Position numbers and translations under genes: made by a program. Below are positions 33,316-43,475 of a stretch of DNA of 64,000 bases, in pieces (the stretch's first letter is position 1; each line of letters starts with the position of its first letter). The stretch is from Gadus chalcogrammus. Taxonomy: Eukaryota; Chordata; Actinopteri; Gadiformes; Gadidae. The notes beneath the pieces were generated by a model. It ran no database searches. It saw only the letters and a list, made by a program, of their open reading frames with translations, and was not told the DNA's origin. The DNA is taken from the NCBI RefSeq assembly GCF_026213295.1, contig NC_079426.1, forward strand, positions 22,418,535 through 22,482,534, given 5' to 3'.

Positions 33316-33408
33316 GTAAGAATGAATTTTTGGGAAATAAAATACTGAATTTATAGAGGAAAAAGGATTCCAAACAAATGTCTTTCTCTTCTAATCTACA
33401 TGACCTAG

Positions 33409-33501
33409 GAAGATTACGTTGATGCAGGGCGGGAATGTGTTCTCAAGTGGCTGTGTGTGTACCTCAACGAAGACCCAGCAAATCTTGTCAGGGAGTTCGT
33501 G
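33409..33501 (+). CDS. SAMD3-like protein, exon
   Basis: 31 codons, phase 0. Acceptor GACCTAG ends at 33,408, donor GTG|GTGAGT. Encodes a short segment with VLKWLCVYLNEDPANLVREF, which corresponds to the RGLPVYLRED-type block in SAMD3-like relatives. The intron that follows contains a TTAA MITE. Confidence 0.65.
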
Positions 33502-33560
33502 GTGAGTGAAGTTATTTTACCGATTTTGATATTTTTTTGAACACCAAAATGCGTATTTAA

Positions 33561-33957
33561 AGGGGACCTATTATGCTTTTTTGACTTTTTTGACCTATAA
33601 ACGTTGTTATGATTGATAGTCATGTTAAACCATACTTCTCCGCCCCCCTCCTGCCAACCCAACTCCGTTGTGATTGGTTACCTTCCTTGAAGCGCGCGCG
33701 GGCAGATTTGACCAGGCATATGGGGGCGTGGCAGGAGTGCCTCTACGTAGATGATTTCCCGGAAATGTGAACAAGTGAATCGCAAACGTTGTCCCGAGTG
33801 TTTAGCGCTCTGCACAGCCACCCCAGACTGTCAGCAGGGAATACGTCGAAATGCATGTACGTCATTATTTGACACTTGAGTATGGTTAAACATGACTATC
33901 AATCATTATAACAACGTTCATAGGTCATAAAAGTCGAAAAAGCATAATGGGTCCCCT
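33561..33957. mobile_element. piggyBac-type MITE in an intron
   Basis: AGGGGACCTATTATGC...GCATAATGGGTCCCCT flanked by TTAA on both sides (33,557-33,560 and 33,958-33,961). Terminal inverted repeats extend about 95 bp. The exact TTAA duplication marks a piggyBac-like mobiliser. Confidence 0.9.
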
Positions 33958-34337
33958 TTAATGAAATAGATCTAGGCTACTGTACTGATGCAAATTACGC
34001 AACACACTTCCGTTGTGTTTAGTAACATTTATATTGGTTGCTCGACCTTAAGGTCTGGTTAGTTTAATTTTTGCTTCCATTACATGACACACAGGTGAGT
34101 GCTTTATCCAAGTTAGAACCCTCTCGTGTTTTATCGGCACAACATTATATAGGCATTTTAATTTGAAACATGTACAGTCTGCATTTAAGTTTAACAAAGA
34201 GAAAAGGAGAGGCTCACAGACTAGTTTAAATTATTTAAAATGAAAAAATCTTCTAAATAGCACTTTCATTATAATTCCATTGTCAATATGATTTTGGTTT
34301 TTTCTGACTCCGATTTATTTGTGATTTCACTGTTCAG

Positions 34338-34640
34338 GCAGAGGACGAAGCCACCATCAAAGAATCGATTGAGGACACCACGGTGGGAATATTTGTTGTG
34401 AAAAATGATGCAACCAGTGGTCCAGAGGACTTGGGGATTGTCCTGGAAGGCCTGCAGATAATGCAAGGACTGGACAACACTGCATTAGCTGCTGCCATAT
34501 TGTTTGGCCTAATGTATGTATTGAACCTCAACTACCCTCCTGAGCTAAAGAACACGTTTGAAGTGCGCCAAAAAGTTGTGATGGAGCTGGACGGCACCAC
34601 GCTCTCAAAGAAAGCCCAAGTTCTCAAAAACAGACTATGA
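34338..34640 (+). CDS. SAMD3-like protein, last exon
   Basis: 100 codons plus TGA, phase 0, acceptor TTCACTGTTCAG (ends 34,337). It encodes the conserved C-terminal domain of the fish SAMD3-like family: VGIFVVKND, GPEDLGIVLEGLQIM, ALAAAILFGLMYVLNLNYPP, ELKNTFEVRQKVVMELDG and LSKKAQVLKNRL. Length and ending match the family. The function of this domain is not known to me; in fish genomes it occurs in very many copies, which fits spread by a transposon. It has no defect, so the ORF has probably been under recent selection or is young. Confidence 0.75.
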   Translation, partial: AEDEATIKESIEDTTVGIFVVKNDATSGPEDLGIVLEGLQIMQGLDNTALAAAILFGLMYVLNLNYPPELKNTFEVRQKVVMELDGTTLSKKAQVLKNRL

Positions 34641-35560
34641 GTGAGCTGTTGTCCTAACCCTGCTCATTGACTTGATTCTGGACTGTACACATGCAACTTT
34701 GCGGTTCTTGTTCTTGCAGTATTTACATACAGCATGTCTACTGTATTATCAAATGAATGTTTTCTCTGGAGCTCATGCGTTCCCAAAATGTGACTCGGAT
34801 TTGCTGTTTTCTCTTAAAGTAATAGAGCTGCTGAATGAGCAGTTGCCATGGACTATGTTTGCTCTGTGAATGCACTTGTCTTTGTTACACATGCCTAACA
34901 CTGGCTGTGCTATTTTATTTTATTTTCATTTTAATCGAGCAAAGTAATGGGAGATCAGTGTTAAATGTTGTATTGGGATTTCAAGCTTTGGGATTTCAGT
35001 GTTAAATGTAGTATTTGAAAGAAATACAATAGAAAGTTGGTTATTTGTGCATTATTTAGTCTCATACTTTTTAAAAAAAAAATTTACATGTTTTGAAAGA
35101 TGAATCACATTATTTTCTGTCCATATACTGTTATATTACATCAAATATAAATTATTTTACAACCTTTTTCCATTAAAAACCAGCTAAGAACAGCAAATTT
35201 CTGTCTATTTAATCAGTATTATTCGTAATACAACATTTATTTACCATATTTCTAGGTAATTTCATCGTTTTAAAATGTGAATGTTTCTAATTAAACATTA
35301 AAAACGACATGAAAATAAGGCAAAATCTTGTTAAAATTACAACTTTAAACTGTTTTAAAATGTGAATGTTTCTAATTAAACATTAAAAAACATGAAAATA
35401 AGGCAAAATCTTGTTAAAATTACAACTTTAAACGGTATTTTAATTATGGAAATTAACCGTATTTTTACGAGAAAGAAATTATCTGTTATTTCACAGTATT
35501 TTTCTGGCACCCCAGCTGCCAGAATATTACCGTTTTTTTACGTGTTTTTTTTTTACAGTG
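34641..35560 (+). other. 3' region and right subterminal region of the CACTG element
   Basis: AT-rich. Contains a ~70-bp direct repeat (TTTTAAAATGTGAATGTTTC..., about 35,268-35,330 and 35,352-35,420) and several TGTTATTTTAC-like motifs (for example CTGTTATATTACA at 35,128, TCTGTTATTTCACA at 35,480). No further exon seen. Confidence 0.6.
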
Positions 35561-36355
35561 TACGCATCCGCAGCAGGCTGGGGAACTGTACACAAAGGTC
35601 AGGGTATCAACGGACCCTGGTGGGGCACCTAGGGGTCTCAGCATATCAACTTGTTGGAGCTGTGGGCTGTTTGTCTAGCCCTAAAGCACTTACTACCGTG
35701 GCTCATGGGTCAGCATGTCATAGTCAGAACCGACAGCACAGTGACAGCTGCGTTCATCAACAGGCAGTTTGGGCTCCTCAACCCACTGCAAGCTGGCATT
35801 AGCTCTGTGGCTATCGGCTTATCCACAGTTCAGTTCACTCAGGGCCGCTCATATGCCAGGGCCCTTAAACGTGGCGGCGGACATGTTGTCCAGAGGGGGA
35901 CCGAGTCCAGGAGAGTGGAGAATCCACCCCCAGGTGGTCGAGAGAACCTGATTCCGATTTGTCTGGGTGGAGATGTTGGCCTGTTTGCGACTTTGGAATC
36001 TTCTAATTGCCCACTGTTCTTCTCCCTGAGGAAAAACGATCCTCCTCTGGGATGGGATGTGCTGGCAAACCCTTGGCCGCAGACCCTGCTCTACGCCTTC
36101 CCCCCATTCACCCTCCTCCAAGCCCTTTTGCACAGGGTACAAATGGAGCAGGTGAGGCTAATCCTGGTTGCTCTGTTTTGGCCTCACATGTCTTGGTTCT
36201 CGACGATTACTACCCTAACAGAGGGTCAGCCATGGATTCTTTCTCTCAGGGGGAACCTCCTGTCTCAGGCAGGCAGGAAATTGTTCCACCCCTACACAGC
36301 AGGGCTGAGGCTGGTAGCCTGGCCCCTGACAGGGACTGGCTCCTGGCCCTAGGGT
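35561..36355 (+). pseudogene. DIRS RNase H remnant (second half of the split relic)
   Basis: Resumes exactly at the CACTG element boundary with YASAAGWGTVHKGQG, then INLLELWAVCLALKHLLPW, HVIVRTDSTVTAAFINRQFG and, in shifted frames, MPGPLNVAADMLSRGGP and the DVGLFATLESSNCPLFF block of the domain after RNase H. Frameshifts and stops break it. Confidence 0.8.
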
Positions 36356-37535
36356 TAACGGAGGCAGTGGTGCAAACGATGCAAGAAGTCCGAGCTCCAT
36401 CAACTAGGGCAGCCTACCCTAATCTAGGCGACTCTTCACAGGGTGGTGCCAGGCACACCAGACAGACCCCTCTTGGACTTAACCCAGGACATCCCTGGAC
36501 AGACTGCAATATGTGCAGAATTCAGCTGCCAGGGTCTTAACTGGCATTAAGCCCTGGCAGCAAATCAACCCCACCCTGATGCAGCTCCACTGGTAACCTG
36601 TCAAGTTCTGCATTAAATTCAAAATTCTACTACTCACATACAAGTCCCGTCCCGCTCTGGCCCCCCCGTTACCTCTCTGACCTCCTCCACCCTTACACCC
36701 CCCTGCGGTCCCTCAGGTCCTCTGACAAGGACCAGCTGGCAATTGCTCGCACTAGACTCAAGATCTTTGGGGATAGGGCCTTTTGCATGTCCGCCCCAAC
36801 TCTGTGGAATCAGCTCCCCCCCCACATCCGCTCTGCCTCTTCCGTGGAGACTTTCAAAAAGTACACGAAAGCACACCTTTTCTCTGAGGCCTATGACCTC
36901 TAACTCACGACCCCACCCAGCGCCTTGCACATTTGCACTCTCACTCACTCGCCTCCACACACACCCTCACCCCCCTCTCTTGTGAAGCGACCTTGAGTAT
37001 CCTGAAAGGCGCTATATAAAATCAATTCATTATTATTATTATTAACCTGCTCTTTCTGCAGTCGAAGTCAGGGGCCCGTAAATCCGCAGTCACCCTGAGA
37101 GGCATGGTTGCAGCTATCAAGACAGTCCGTATCGGAGAGTTTGCAATTAGTGAGGATGGTTGCTCCATGATCTTCCGATACCTCAAGGGGGCACGAAGAC
37201 TTACGGCGCCCAGTAGGGGTCCTCCGGTACCTCCTCCGGGACTTGGATCTTGCCCTTGAGGCTCTGCGGTATCCGCCTTTTGAGCCCCTCGGCAATGTGG
37301 ACCTAAAGTGGCTCTCTCTAAAAACAGCTTCCCTCTTGGCCACCAATACAGCTGTCCGTCCACAGGGACTGTTGTACTTTTTCTCAGGAAGGGTCGAAGA
37401 CGCTTCTTCGCTCCAAACCAGCCTTCTTGCCAAAGTCCTGTCTGACTTCCATCTCTCCCAGATTGTAGAGCTGCAGTCCCTACATGTCTCAGGAGCGGAC
37501 CAGCAAGCACTATGCCCAGTAAGGGCCCTGTCGTG
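36330..37535 (+). pseudogene. DIRS tyrosine recombinase remnant split by an L2 LINE
   Basis: LTEAVVQTMQEVRAPSTRAAY (36,355 onward) is the recombinase N-terminus; after the L2 insertion, LALEALRYPPFEPLGNVDLK and WLSLKTASLLATNTA (37,240-37,340) are the start of the catalytic domain. The first catalytic arginine region is changed and the HxxR...Y part is missing because a Gypsy relic begins at about 37,545. Confidence 0.75.
36475..37045 (+). mobile_element. L2-like LINE 3' fragment
   Basis: Frames give YVQNSAARVLTG, LKIFGDRAFCMSAPTLWNQL and a 3' end GGCGCTATATAAAATCAATT followed by (ATT)n at about 37,028-37,043. Inserted in the DIRS recombinase. Several stops; 5' truncated. Confidence 0.8.
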
Positions 37536-37544
37536 AAACCCCTT

Positions 37545-38965
37545 GGAATCTCCTCACCTCCTAGCGCTTATGTCACTCAGATTGAATCTGCCTTCGGTGT
37601 TATGGAGGAAGGAGAGGAGCTCTTTGCAGCATTTCTCAGCTCAAACCAGAACAATGGGGAGAATCCCTCAGCATATCTGAACCTGCTCCACACCCTCCTC
37701 ACGAAACCTATTTCTAGAGGGGGAGCCTCAGTTGGAAATTCAAACGAACCCTTACACAGACATTTCTGCCAGGCCTGTTGGGATCAGATCATCGTCATAG
37801 GTCTACAGTAAGAGCCAAAAAAGAGCAATCATTCTGTGAATTTCTCCTCATGTTGAGAGCCGAGGAAGATTGCCGTTCAGCAAAGCTAGACAGAATGAAA
37901 AAACTGCTAGGTGCTTTAAAGCTGTCGCACAAGCCCATCACATCTTTGACATTCCCTCCTATTATAGTGGTCCTGCCCCATCGCCCACCCCAAAAGAAAT
38001 TGAAGCATCAAAGCTTGAAAAGAAAGTGAATGAGCTAACTGAACAGGTAGAGAAGTTGAGAAAAGACTCACACAACCTCATGCATGATAACAGGCCAGCA
38101 TCATAACCAAAACAAGGTGAAACATTTAAGCTTGAATGTAAGATAGCTGAGCTAACAAAACAAGTTCAGAAGCTATCTCAGAATCAAAATGAGAGGGAGA
38201 GCACTAAGAGAAAGGAGTGTCTTGCAATTAGCGAGAAATAACAGGAGACTCATTAGAATTCCTGGAATGCCAAGAGCTGGGTTCTGTTTTAAGTGTAGAG
38301 AAGACAATCAAATTGCTGGTCAAAGGAAACGATTCCATCACCATTCCTGCAAAACGAAAGTGCTGCGTCATGGGTGATGTCAAACTGAGAACACACACAC
38401 TGTCAGAATACAGCTTTTGTGCTTGAACCACATGAACAACATGGGCTGCACATCACCCCACTTGGAACTCAACTAAATGCACCTTGTCAGGACAAGTCTA
38501 TCACTGACAACCTCAAACTCAACCTTGATAACTCACCGCTATCTGAACAATGGAAAGAGCACATCACCACTAAGCTGAACTCCATTTCAGAAGTCTTCGC
38601 AGTAGATGACTTGTCATACGGTCACACCACTGCTGTAAAGCATCACATCAGGCTGTCTGATGAGACTCATTTTAAGAAGAGGCTGAGATCTATTCATCAC
38701 AATGACAGAGAGGCAGTAAAGCAACACCTCAAAGAACTGTTCGATGCAGGAATCATTCAAGAGCCAGAGAGCCCGAACCCTCAGAGATGCATATTCCCTT
38801 CCGAAAATTGAAGAAACATTTGCAGCCCTCAGAGCTGCTAAATGGTTTTCCGTAATGGATCGGCTATTATCAGGTCGGCATTGCTGAGGAAGATAAGTCT
38901 AAAACCCCTTTTGTGTGTCCCCTGGGCTTCTTTGAATAACAAATCCCGCAGACGCGGAGTAGGTT
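37545..38965 (+). mobile_element. Ty3/Gypsy gag-pol relic
   Basis: Gag-like region (about 37,560-38,105): QIESAFGVMEEGEELFAAFL, NNGENPSAYLNLLHTLLTK and RHFCQACWDQ resemble the PNMA/Gypsy-type capsid of fish elements, ending in a coiled, lysine-rich stretch. Pol N-terminus (38,419-38,810): protease-RT linker, KQHLKELFDAGIIQEPESP. RT pieces follow to 38,940 (YYQVGIAEEDKSKTPFVCPL then GFF) with stops and frameshifts. No LTR found; truncated on both sides. Confidence 0.75.
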
Positions 38966-39510
38966 TTTTAAATTAATGAGAGGTACTGTAATACTGTCGT
39001 GGTCCGGGAATAAATATGTACCCCAGATCTTGAGCTGCTATCCATCACACTTCACCCCTTCTATTTTTTGAGGGAGTTCCCCCAGCTTTTCTTCACCCTT
39101 GTTTTCATTCATCCACGGGCGAACGTCGCATCAGCCAATCAGCTGTGCAACTACTAAGAAGAACTCCACTTCTGACTTGTGCTATGGTTCAGTACCTGCC
39201 GCTTTCAGATCCCTGCCTTAGGGCTGGGCGATTTTTTCGGTTTAAACGATTAATTTGCATTTTTACTTTCCTACGGTTTGTGAAATGGCGGAACCGAAAA
39301 ATCGCAATCTAAAAACAGTTCTATACTCTTCTGATTTGTTTTGCTAAATACAGACTCCGTAGTAGCCTCCTCTCTCACTTTCCAGAACGCGCGCAAAACT
39401 CAGCCAAAACTCAGCCTACTACAATCACATTCACCTCGCCCCCGACAGACTTAGGGGAGAGCCGGGTCGATTGAAACACTTTTCAATTAAACGTCTTTTT
39501 CAAAGATGAC
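38966..39510. other. Intergenic with a hAT-like terminus
   Basis: No gene. TTAGGGCTGGGCGATTTTTT near 39,218 is a typical end of a fish hAT-like element; no partner end identified. Confidence 0.35.
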
Positions 39511-40471
39511 TAGCCAATGACACTAACGGTTGCCCGCTTGCCCTGGGCAAGTAAAAGTTTAGATTTTTTCTGGTTGCCCGAACGGGCAAGTGGATTTTGG
39601 TTGGATGTTAATATAAAGGCTATTTATTCAAATGTTTTTAGAAACTGCAGAGCAACCTTTTGTTCCGCAAAATCACACAAAATAGAAGTATTTGCAATTG
39701 ATCTTCAATTGGTCTTCTCTTCTCTCGGAAAGCGAGTTAACAGACACGCATCGCTTCAGTGCGAATATAGCCCGCCTTCTGTCACTCACTCGCAGTGCGG
39801 TCTCAGGCAGTGATTCGCTAAAGGTTAGCCTACACAGCTAGCATCTCAAGTGCAGCGCCTCCGCGAACGTTTTAGGTAGAAGGAAAATGGAGGAGTGATG
39901 GAGGAGTGCAGTTTGGAAGTCTCATCTCATCTCATTTTCGTCCGCTTATCCGGGGTCGGGTCGCGGGGGGAGCAGCTCAAGCAGGGGGCCCCAGACTTCC
40001 CTTTCCCGGGCCACATTGACCAACTCTGACGGGGGGATCCCGAGGCGTTCCCAGGCCAGTGTTGAGATATAATCTCCCCACCTAGTCCTGGGTCTTCCCC
40101 GAGGTCTCCTCCCCACTGGACGTGCCTGAAACACCTCCCAAGGAAGGCGCCCAGTGGGCATCCTTACCAGATGCCCGAACCACCTCAGCTGACTCCTTTC
40201 TAAGTGAAGGAGCAGCGGCTCTAATCCGAGTTCCTCACGGATGGCTGAGCTTCTCACCCTATCCCTAAGGGAGACGCCAGCCACCCTTCTGAGAAATCTC
40301 ATCTCGGCCGCTTGTACCCGCAATCTCGTCCTTTCGGTCATCACCCAGCCCTCATGACCATAGGTGAGGATAGGAACAAAGATCGACCGGTAGATCGAGA
40401 GCTTTGCCTTGCGGCTCAGCTCTCTTTTCGTTACAACGGTGCGGTAAAGCGAACGCTTTACCGCTCGGCAT

Positions 40472-41214
40472 AGAATTCTATGCCGAACAGATAATTGTAT
40501 TCCGAATGAGTCGTATATATGATCATTTTCTATTCTGCATAGAAATCTATGCGGATCAGATGTGTCCATGTAAACGCGGCTAGTGTAAACAGTAAAAGAA
40601 CATTGCATCGAAGAAACGTTCTGGAGCTTCATTCATTCCACATTCTTTCTAGTTAGCTATCTGTCTACGCCTTGCAAGGATGCAGTTGTTAGGACAAAAT
40701 AGTAAAAGGACGATTACACAGTGGGTGAAGACAAAGGAGCAACCTTGTATCACTCAGCTCGTCAGAAACGCACAGCTACAAAATGACAACTTCTCAGGAA
40801 GAAGATAAAGCACCTGTGACTTTAGAAACGAGGTCACGCGTAAGCAGTGTGTCGGTTAGGTCCAGCGCATCAACAGCTAGCAGCGCTGCCACAAAGGCAA
40901 GGGCCAAGGCAGAAGCATCTAAAGTAAAATTTGCCTACGCTGAGAAGGAAGCTGCTATGCTTAGGGAGAAAGCTTGCATTGAAGAACAAAAGCAGGAAGT
41001 ATTGGCCGAAGTAGCACGCCGCAAATCAGAGGTGGAGGCTGACCATCACATGCTACAGCTAGAGAAGGAGGCAGTAGCAGCGTCCAGAGAAGCAGACGTC
41101 TACCAAGCTGCAGCCAAGTGGGAAGACGACCAGCCGCTGGATTTGGGAGATCAGAGCAACAGGGAGTATGTGCGGAACACTCCAGTGCAACACGCTCCAC
41201 AGCCATTTCAATAC
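40472..41214 (+). mobile_element. BEL/Pao fragment: LTR end, leader and gag start
   Basis: Nearly identical to 45,095-45,853 of the larger BEL element: MITE right end (GGCATAGAATTCTATGCCG), LTR 3' part, leader and the first 140-odd codons of gag. It lies inside the RTE-like LINE. Gag lacks five codons relative to the other copy (GDQSNREY instead of GDENRAQSNREY). The junction on the left has a 12-bp foldback filler (CGGTAAAGCG/CGCTTTACCG). Confidence 0.8.
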
Positions 41215-41244
41215 CGATTCTCCGGCCAATCTCACGCTCCATAG
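40783..41244 (+). pseudogene. BEL gag N-terminal fragment
   Basis: Coiled-coil N-terminus of a BEL gag polyprotein: serine-rich start, then KARAKAEASKVKFAYAEKEA and KSEVEADHHMLQLEKEAVAA. The frame leaves BEL sequence at about 41,214 and continues briefly in LINE antisense, so the last ten residues are foreign. Confidence 0.8.
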
Positions 41245-41449
41245 TACCCTCACTCACGAACAAGACCCCGAGGTACTTGAACTCCTTCACTTGGGCTAAG
41301 GACTCATTTCCTACCCGGAGTAAGCAATCCATCGGTTTCCTGCTAAGAGTCATGGCCTCAGATTTAGCGGTGCTGATCCTCATCCCAGCCGCTTCACACT
41401 CGGCCGCCAGCCGATCCAGTGAGTGCTGAAGGTCACAGGAAGTACTTTG

Positions 41450-42110
41450 GAAAATTAGTATTCAAAGCTTAAATCAGTATTCGGAGCTTCGTTGTTTTTT
41501 TTCACGTACGTGACGTTACCAGAGCGAGGGAGGCAAACTATAAGCGTCAGCGACACCAAGCAGAGAAGCGAGAGACGTGGAGGAAGAATAGATATCTTGT
41601 TTCCTTTTACTCTATAACACAACATTAGTGGGATCTCGGGAGGAAAAGTAATAATTAGCGAAATGCTAACCTTAGCTTAGTTGTTTGTTTACGTTCGCTA
41701 CAGCACCGTGCCAATCAGCTGTGACTGGCTTGCTGCAGAGCGTGAGCGTCTTGGGAAGACAATATAATGGATATAAATATGGACACATAAGACAATCAAT
41801 ATTCGGTATTTGTTATGGATTTATTGTACAAATTCCCTGAAAAGATGCACGTTCCAGGATAATTTGGAACGGAACAACAGCTGTTCGCTTTCACAGGGAA
41901 AAACTAAGGAACTTCAACCTACTTAGGCCTGCTAATTAAACTTCAAAAAAATATGCAGATACTGTCAAAATCGGTTCCAGGGAGTATATAGGGATTATTA
42001 ATGTTGTTTTTGATGTTTTTTTTTTTCTGGAACGAGCATTCGAATATTCGCTCGGAAAAACCAACGAGTATTCGAAGCCTGAAAAATGGCATTCGGGCCA
42101 GCCCTAATGG
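41450..42110. mobile_element. hAT-like MITE fragment
   Basis: The right end reads GGCATTCGGGCCAGCCCTA, typical of fish hAT-like termini; inner repeats ATTCGAATATTCGCTCGG support this. The left end (about 41,458, AGTATTCAAAGCTTAAATC) is diverged. No ORF. Confidence 0.5.
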
Positions 42111-42235
42111 TAATTAAACATTGAAACACCTGCGGTTTATAGTCCAAATGCGGCTTATATATGTACACATAATTAAAATTTTCTGCTGCGGCTTATACTC
42201 CGATGCGCCTTATAGTGCGGAAATATGGTATATAT
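42111..42235. mobile_element. pogo/Tc1-like MITE scrap
   Basis: Contains GCGGCTTATA repeats and ends GCGCCTTATAGTGCGGAAAT then ATGGTA, a terminus type of small pogo-like elements. About 125 bp. Confidence 0.5.
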
Positions 42236-43370
42236 TACATGAAAGCTGAGCCTCCACTTATTCCAACAGTCCAAACCATATCATTCTGTGACTAAAACTC
42301 GCAAATAACAACTTAAGAAGAAACGTCCCCTTTTCTTTTAACAACCAAAAATGAAATATTACCTTTGTGATTTTTGTCCACAAAGTTGATTCTGATCGAA
42401 TAAAACCACCATAAACAGATTATCCAGTGTCTGGGCCAAATTTTGCAACTAAACATGGTGTTTTCAATCAATGAATAAGAGAAGGTTTCTTAGGAGGTAG
42501 GTAAAATGCCTTCAATCAGAAAACATATTCTTCAGCGATATCTAGTGGCCATATATTTATTTGCGAATGTTTGGCTTGGTGCATTCGATTATATTTGCCC
42601 TGAAATTTAAATAGAGTGTCAAAATTGTAAGATATCTACCTTTATTTGTGTCTCATAGTAAGACAGCGCTCCCAAGTGATAACATCCAACTGATAATTAT
42701 TTCAGGTGGAAATGTTATCTTCCACTTATGCTGTGTTCCATGGCTTTATTCACTTTAACCAAGTATTATCCCCATTGAATATTTCACTTGCACAACAATC
42801 TTTCTTTTGGCACAAAAGAATGATTGGAGTATAATATTGAGTGATCATGTTCAATGTGATCCTAGGTGGACTTTATCGCCCTTGCAGTTGTGGAGATATA
42901 CTCTATTTACTTTGGGTATGTTCTTTCCTGAAAAAAACTTTTCCCCTGATATCGAAAATGGTATAGAATATCGATATTTTTCCAGGAATAGTGTCGAAGT
43001 TAGAAAATCCAGTATTGTGACGGACAACACTACTAGAAAAGCGTTTGTGATTATTCAGTTAGAGCTATAAGAAACTTGAAAGTTAAAAAATACATATTTT
43101 TGGTACTACCTCTGACATGTACATTTGCATAAAATCATGCAGGTCTACATATAACTAGGCGATAGCTTTAATAGGTTGCAACGGTGGACTGAAATCACTT
43201 CATGGCACGATGTGACCGCTCGATAAATAAGTAAACAAAGAGAAATTTGTTATTTTTTAAACACATGTGTGGAAGCTAACATTCAGCTTCAGTCTGAGCT
43301 AGGATGATTGTTCTGAGCCCCCCCAAAACCAGGCCAGGTGCCTGGCAGAAAGAGCCCCGTTCACGATTCT
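42236..43370. other. AT-rich stretch with no recognised gene
   Basis: The only notable open frame (42,807-43,070, plus, 87 codons) matches nothing I recognise. The stretch is probably degraded transposon or intergenic DNA. Confidence 0.4.
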
Positions 43371-43475
43371 GATTATAATTGGGGCAAGTGAACATTACAT
43401 TCGGGGAAGTTGAACCTGACCTGTACTTGCCCGATGGGCAAGTGCTTTTGAAACCTTAGTGTCAACCCCTGAAGC

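Larger units (their letters stand above)
24271..35560 (+). mobile_element. CACTG...CAGTG terminal-inverted-repeat transposon with SAMD3-like gene cargo
   Basis: Starts CACTGTAAAAAAAA at 24,271 and ends TTTTTTTTACAGTG at 35,560, flanked on both sides by TA. Removing it with one TA rejoins the RNase H frame of the host DIRS (IVFT|YASAAGWG), so both ends are exact. CACTG ends with a 2-3 bp duplication fit the CMC (CACTA/EnSpm) group. Both subterminal regions (24.3-24.9 and 35.1-35.5 kb) are AT-rich with scattered variants of TGTTATTTTAC in both orientations. Cargo: a C2H2 exon and three SAMD3-like exons, all plus strand. Nested later insertions are a full DIRS (25,078-30,861), a foldback MITE (31,365-31,847) and a TTAA MITE (33,561-33,957); without them the element is about 4.6 kb. 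No DDE/tnp2-type transposase core was found, so it looks non-autonomous. Confidence 0.8.
22080..37535 (+). mobile_element. Second DIRS relic, interrupted by a CACTG element and an L2 LINE
   Basis: Plus-strand relic with gag (about 22.1-23.1 kb), RT (23.3-24.27 kb), then after the 11.3 kb insertion RNase H (35.56-36.35 kb) and tyrosine recombinase (36.33-36.47 and 37.05-37.53 kb, split by an L2 LINE). It is a different, more diverged DIRS subfamily from the minus-strand copies. No ITRs were found; right end is cut by a Gypsy relic at about 37,545. Confidence 0.8.
39922..41440 (-). mobile_element. RTE-like LINE, 3' part, interrupted by a BEL fragment
   Basis: Minus strand. The N-terminal piece (41,215-41,430): AAGMRISTAKSEAMTLSRKP, VKEFKYLGVLFVSEGTMERE. 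The C-terminal piece (39,946-40,450): RTVVTKRELSRKAKLSIYRS, LTYGHEGWVMTERTRLRVQA, LGLEPLLLHLERSQLRWFGH, then a terminal LLELLPPRPDPG. These are the end of the reverse transcriptase ORF of a fish non-LTR retrotransposon of RTE/Rex type. The 3' tail is (ATGAG)-like at 39,922-39,935. 5' truncated near 41,440. A BEL/Pao piece separates the two halves. Confidence 0.8.
39515..43475. mobile_element. Possible long TIR element (low confidence)
   Basis: TGACACTAACGGTTGCCC...GAACGGGCAAGTGG at 39,517-39,597 is loosely mirrored at 43,375-43,475 (CTTGCCCGATGGGCAAGTGC ... CCTTAGTGTCAACCCC). The shared features are a TGACACTAA end and GGGCAAG/CTTGCCC pairs. Between them are an RTE-like LINE, a BEL fragment, MITEs and an uninformative 87-codon ORF at 42,807-43,070. 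No transposase recognised; the pairing may be two separate termini. Confidence 0.35.

Noticed and set aside
42807..43070. 87-codon plus-strand ORF
   Set aside because: No family match, no splice context, AT-rich surroundings; treated as chance.
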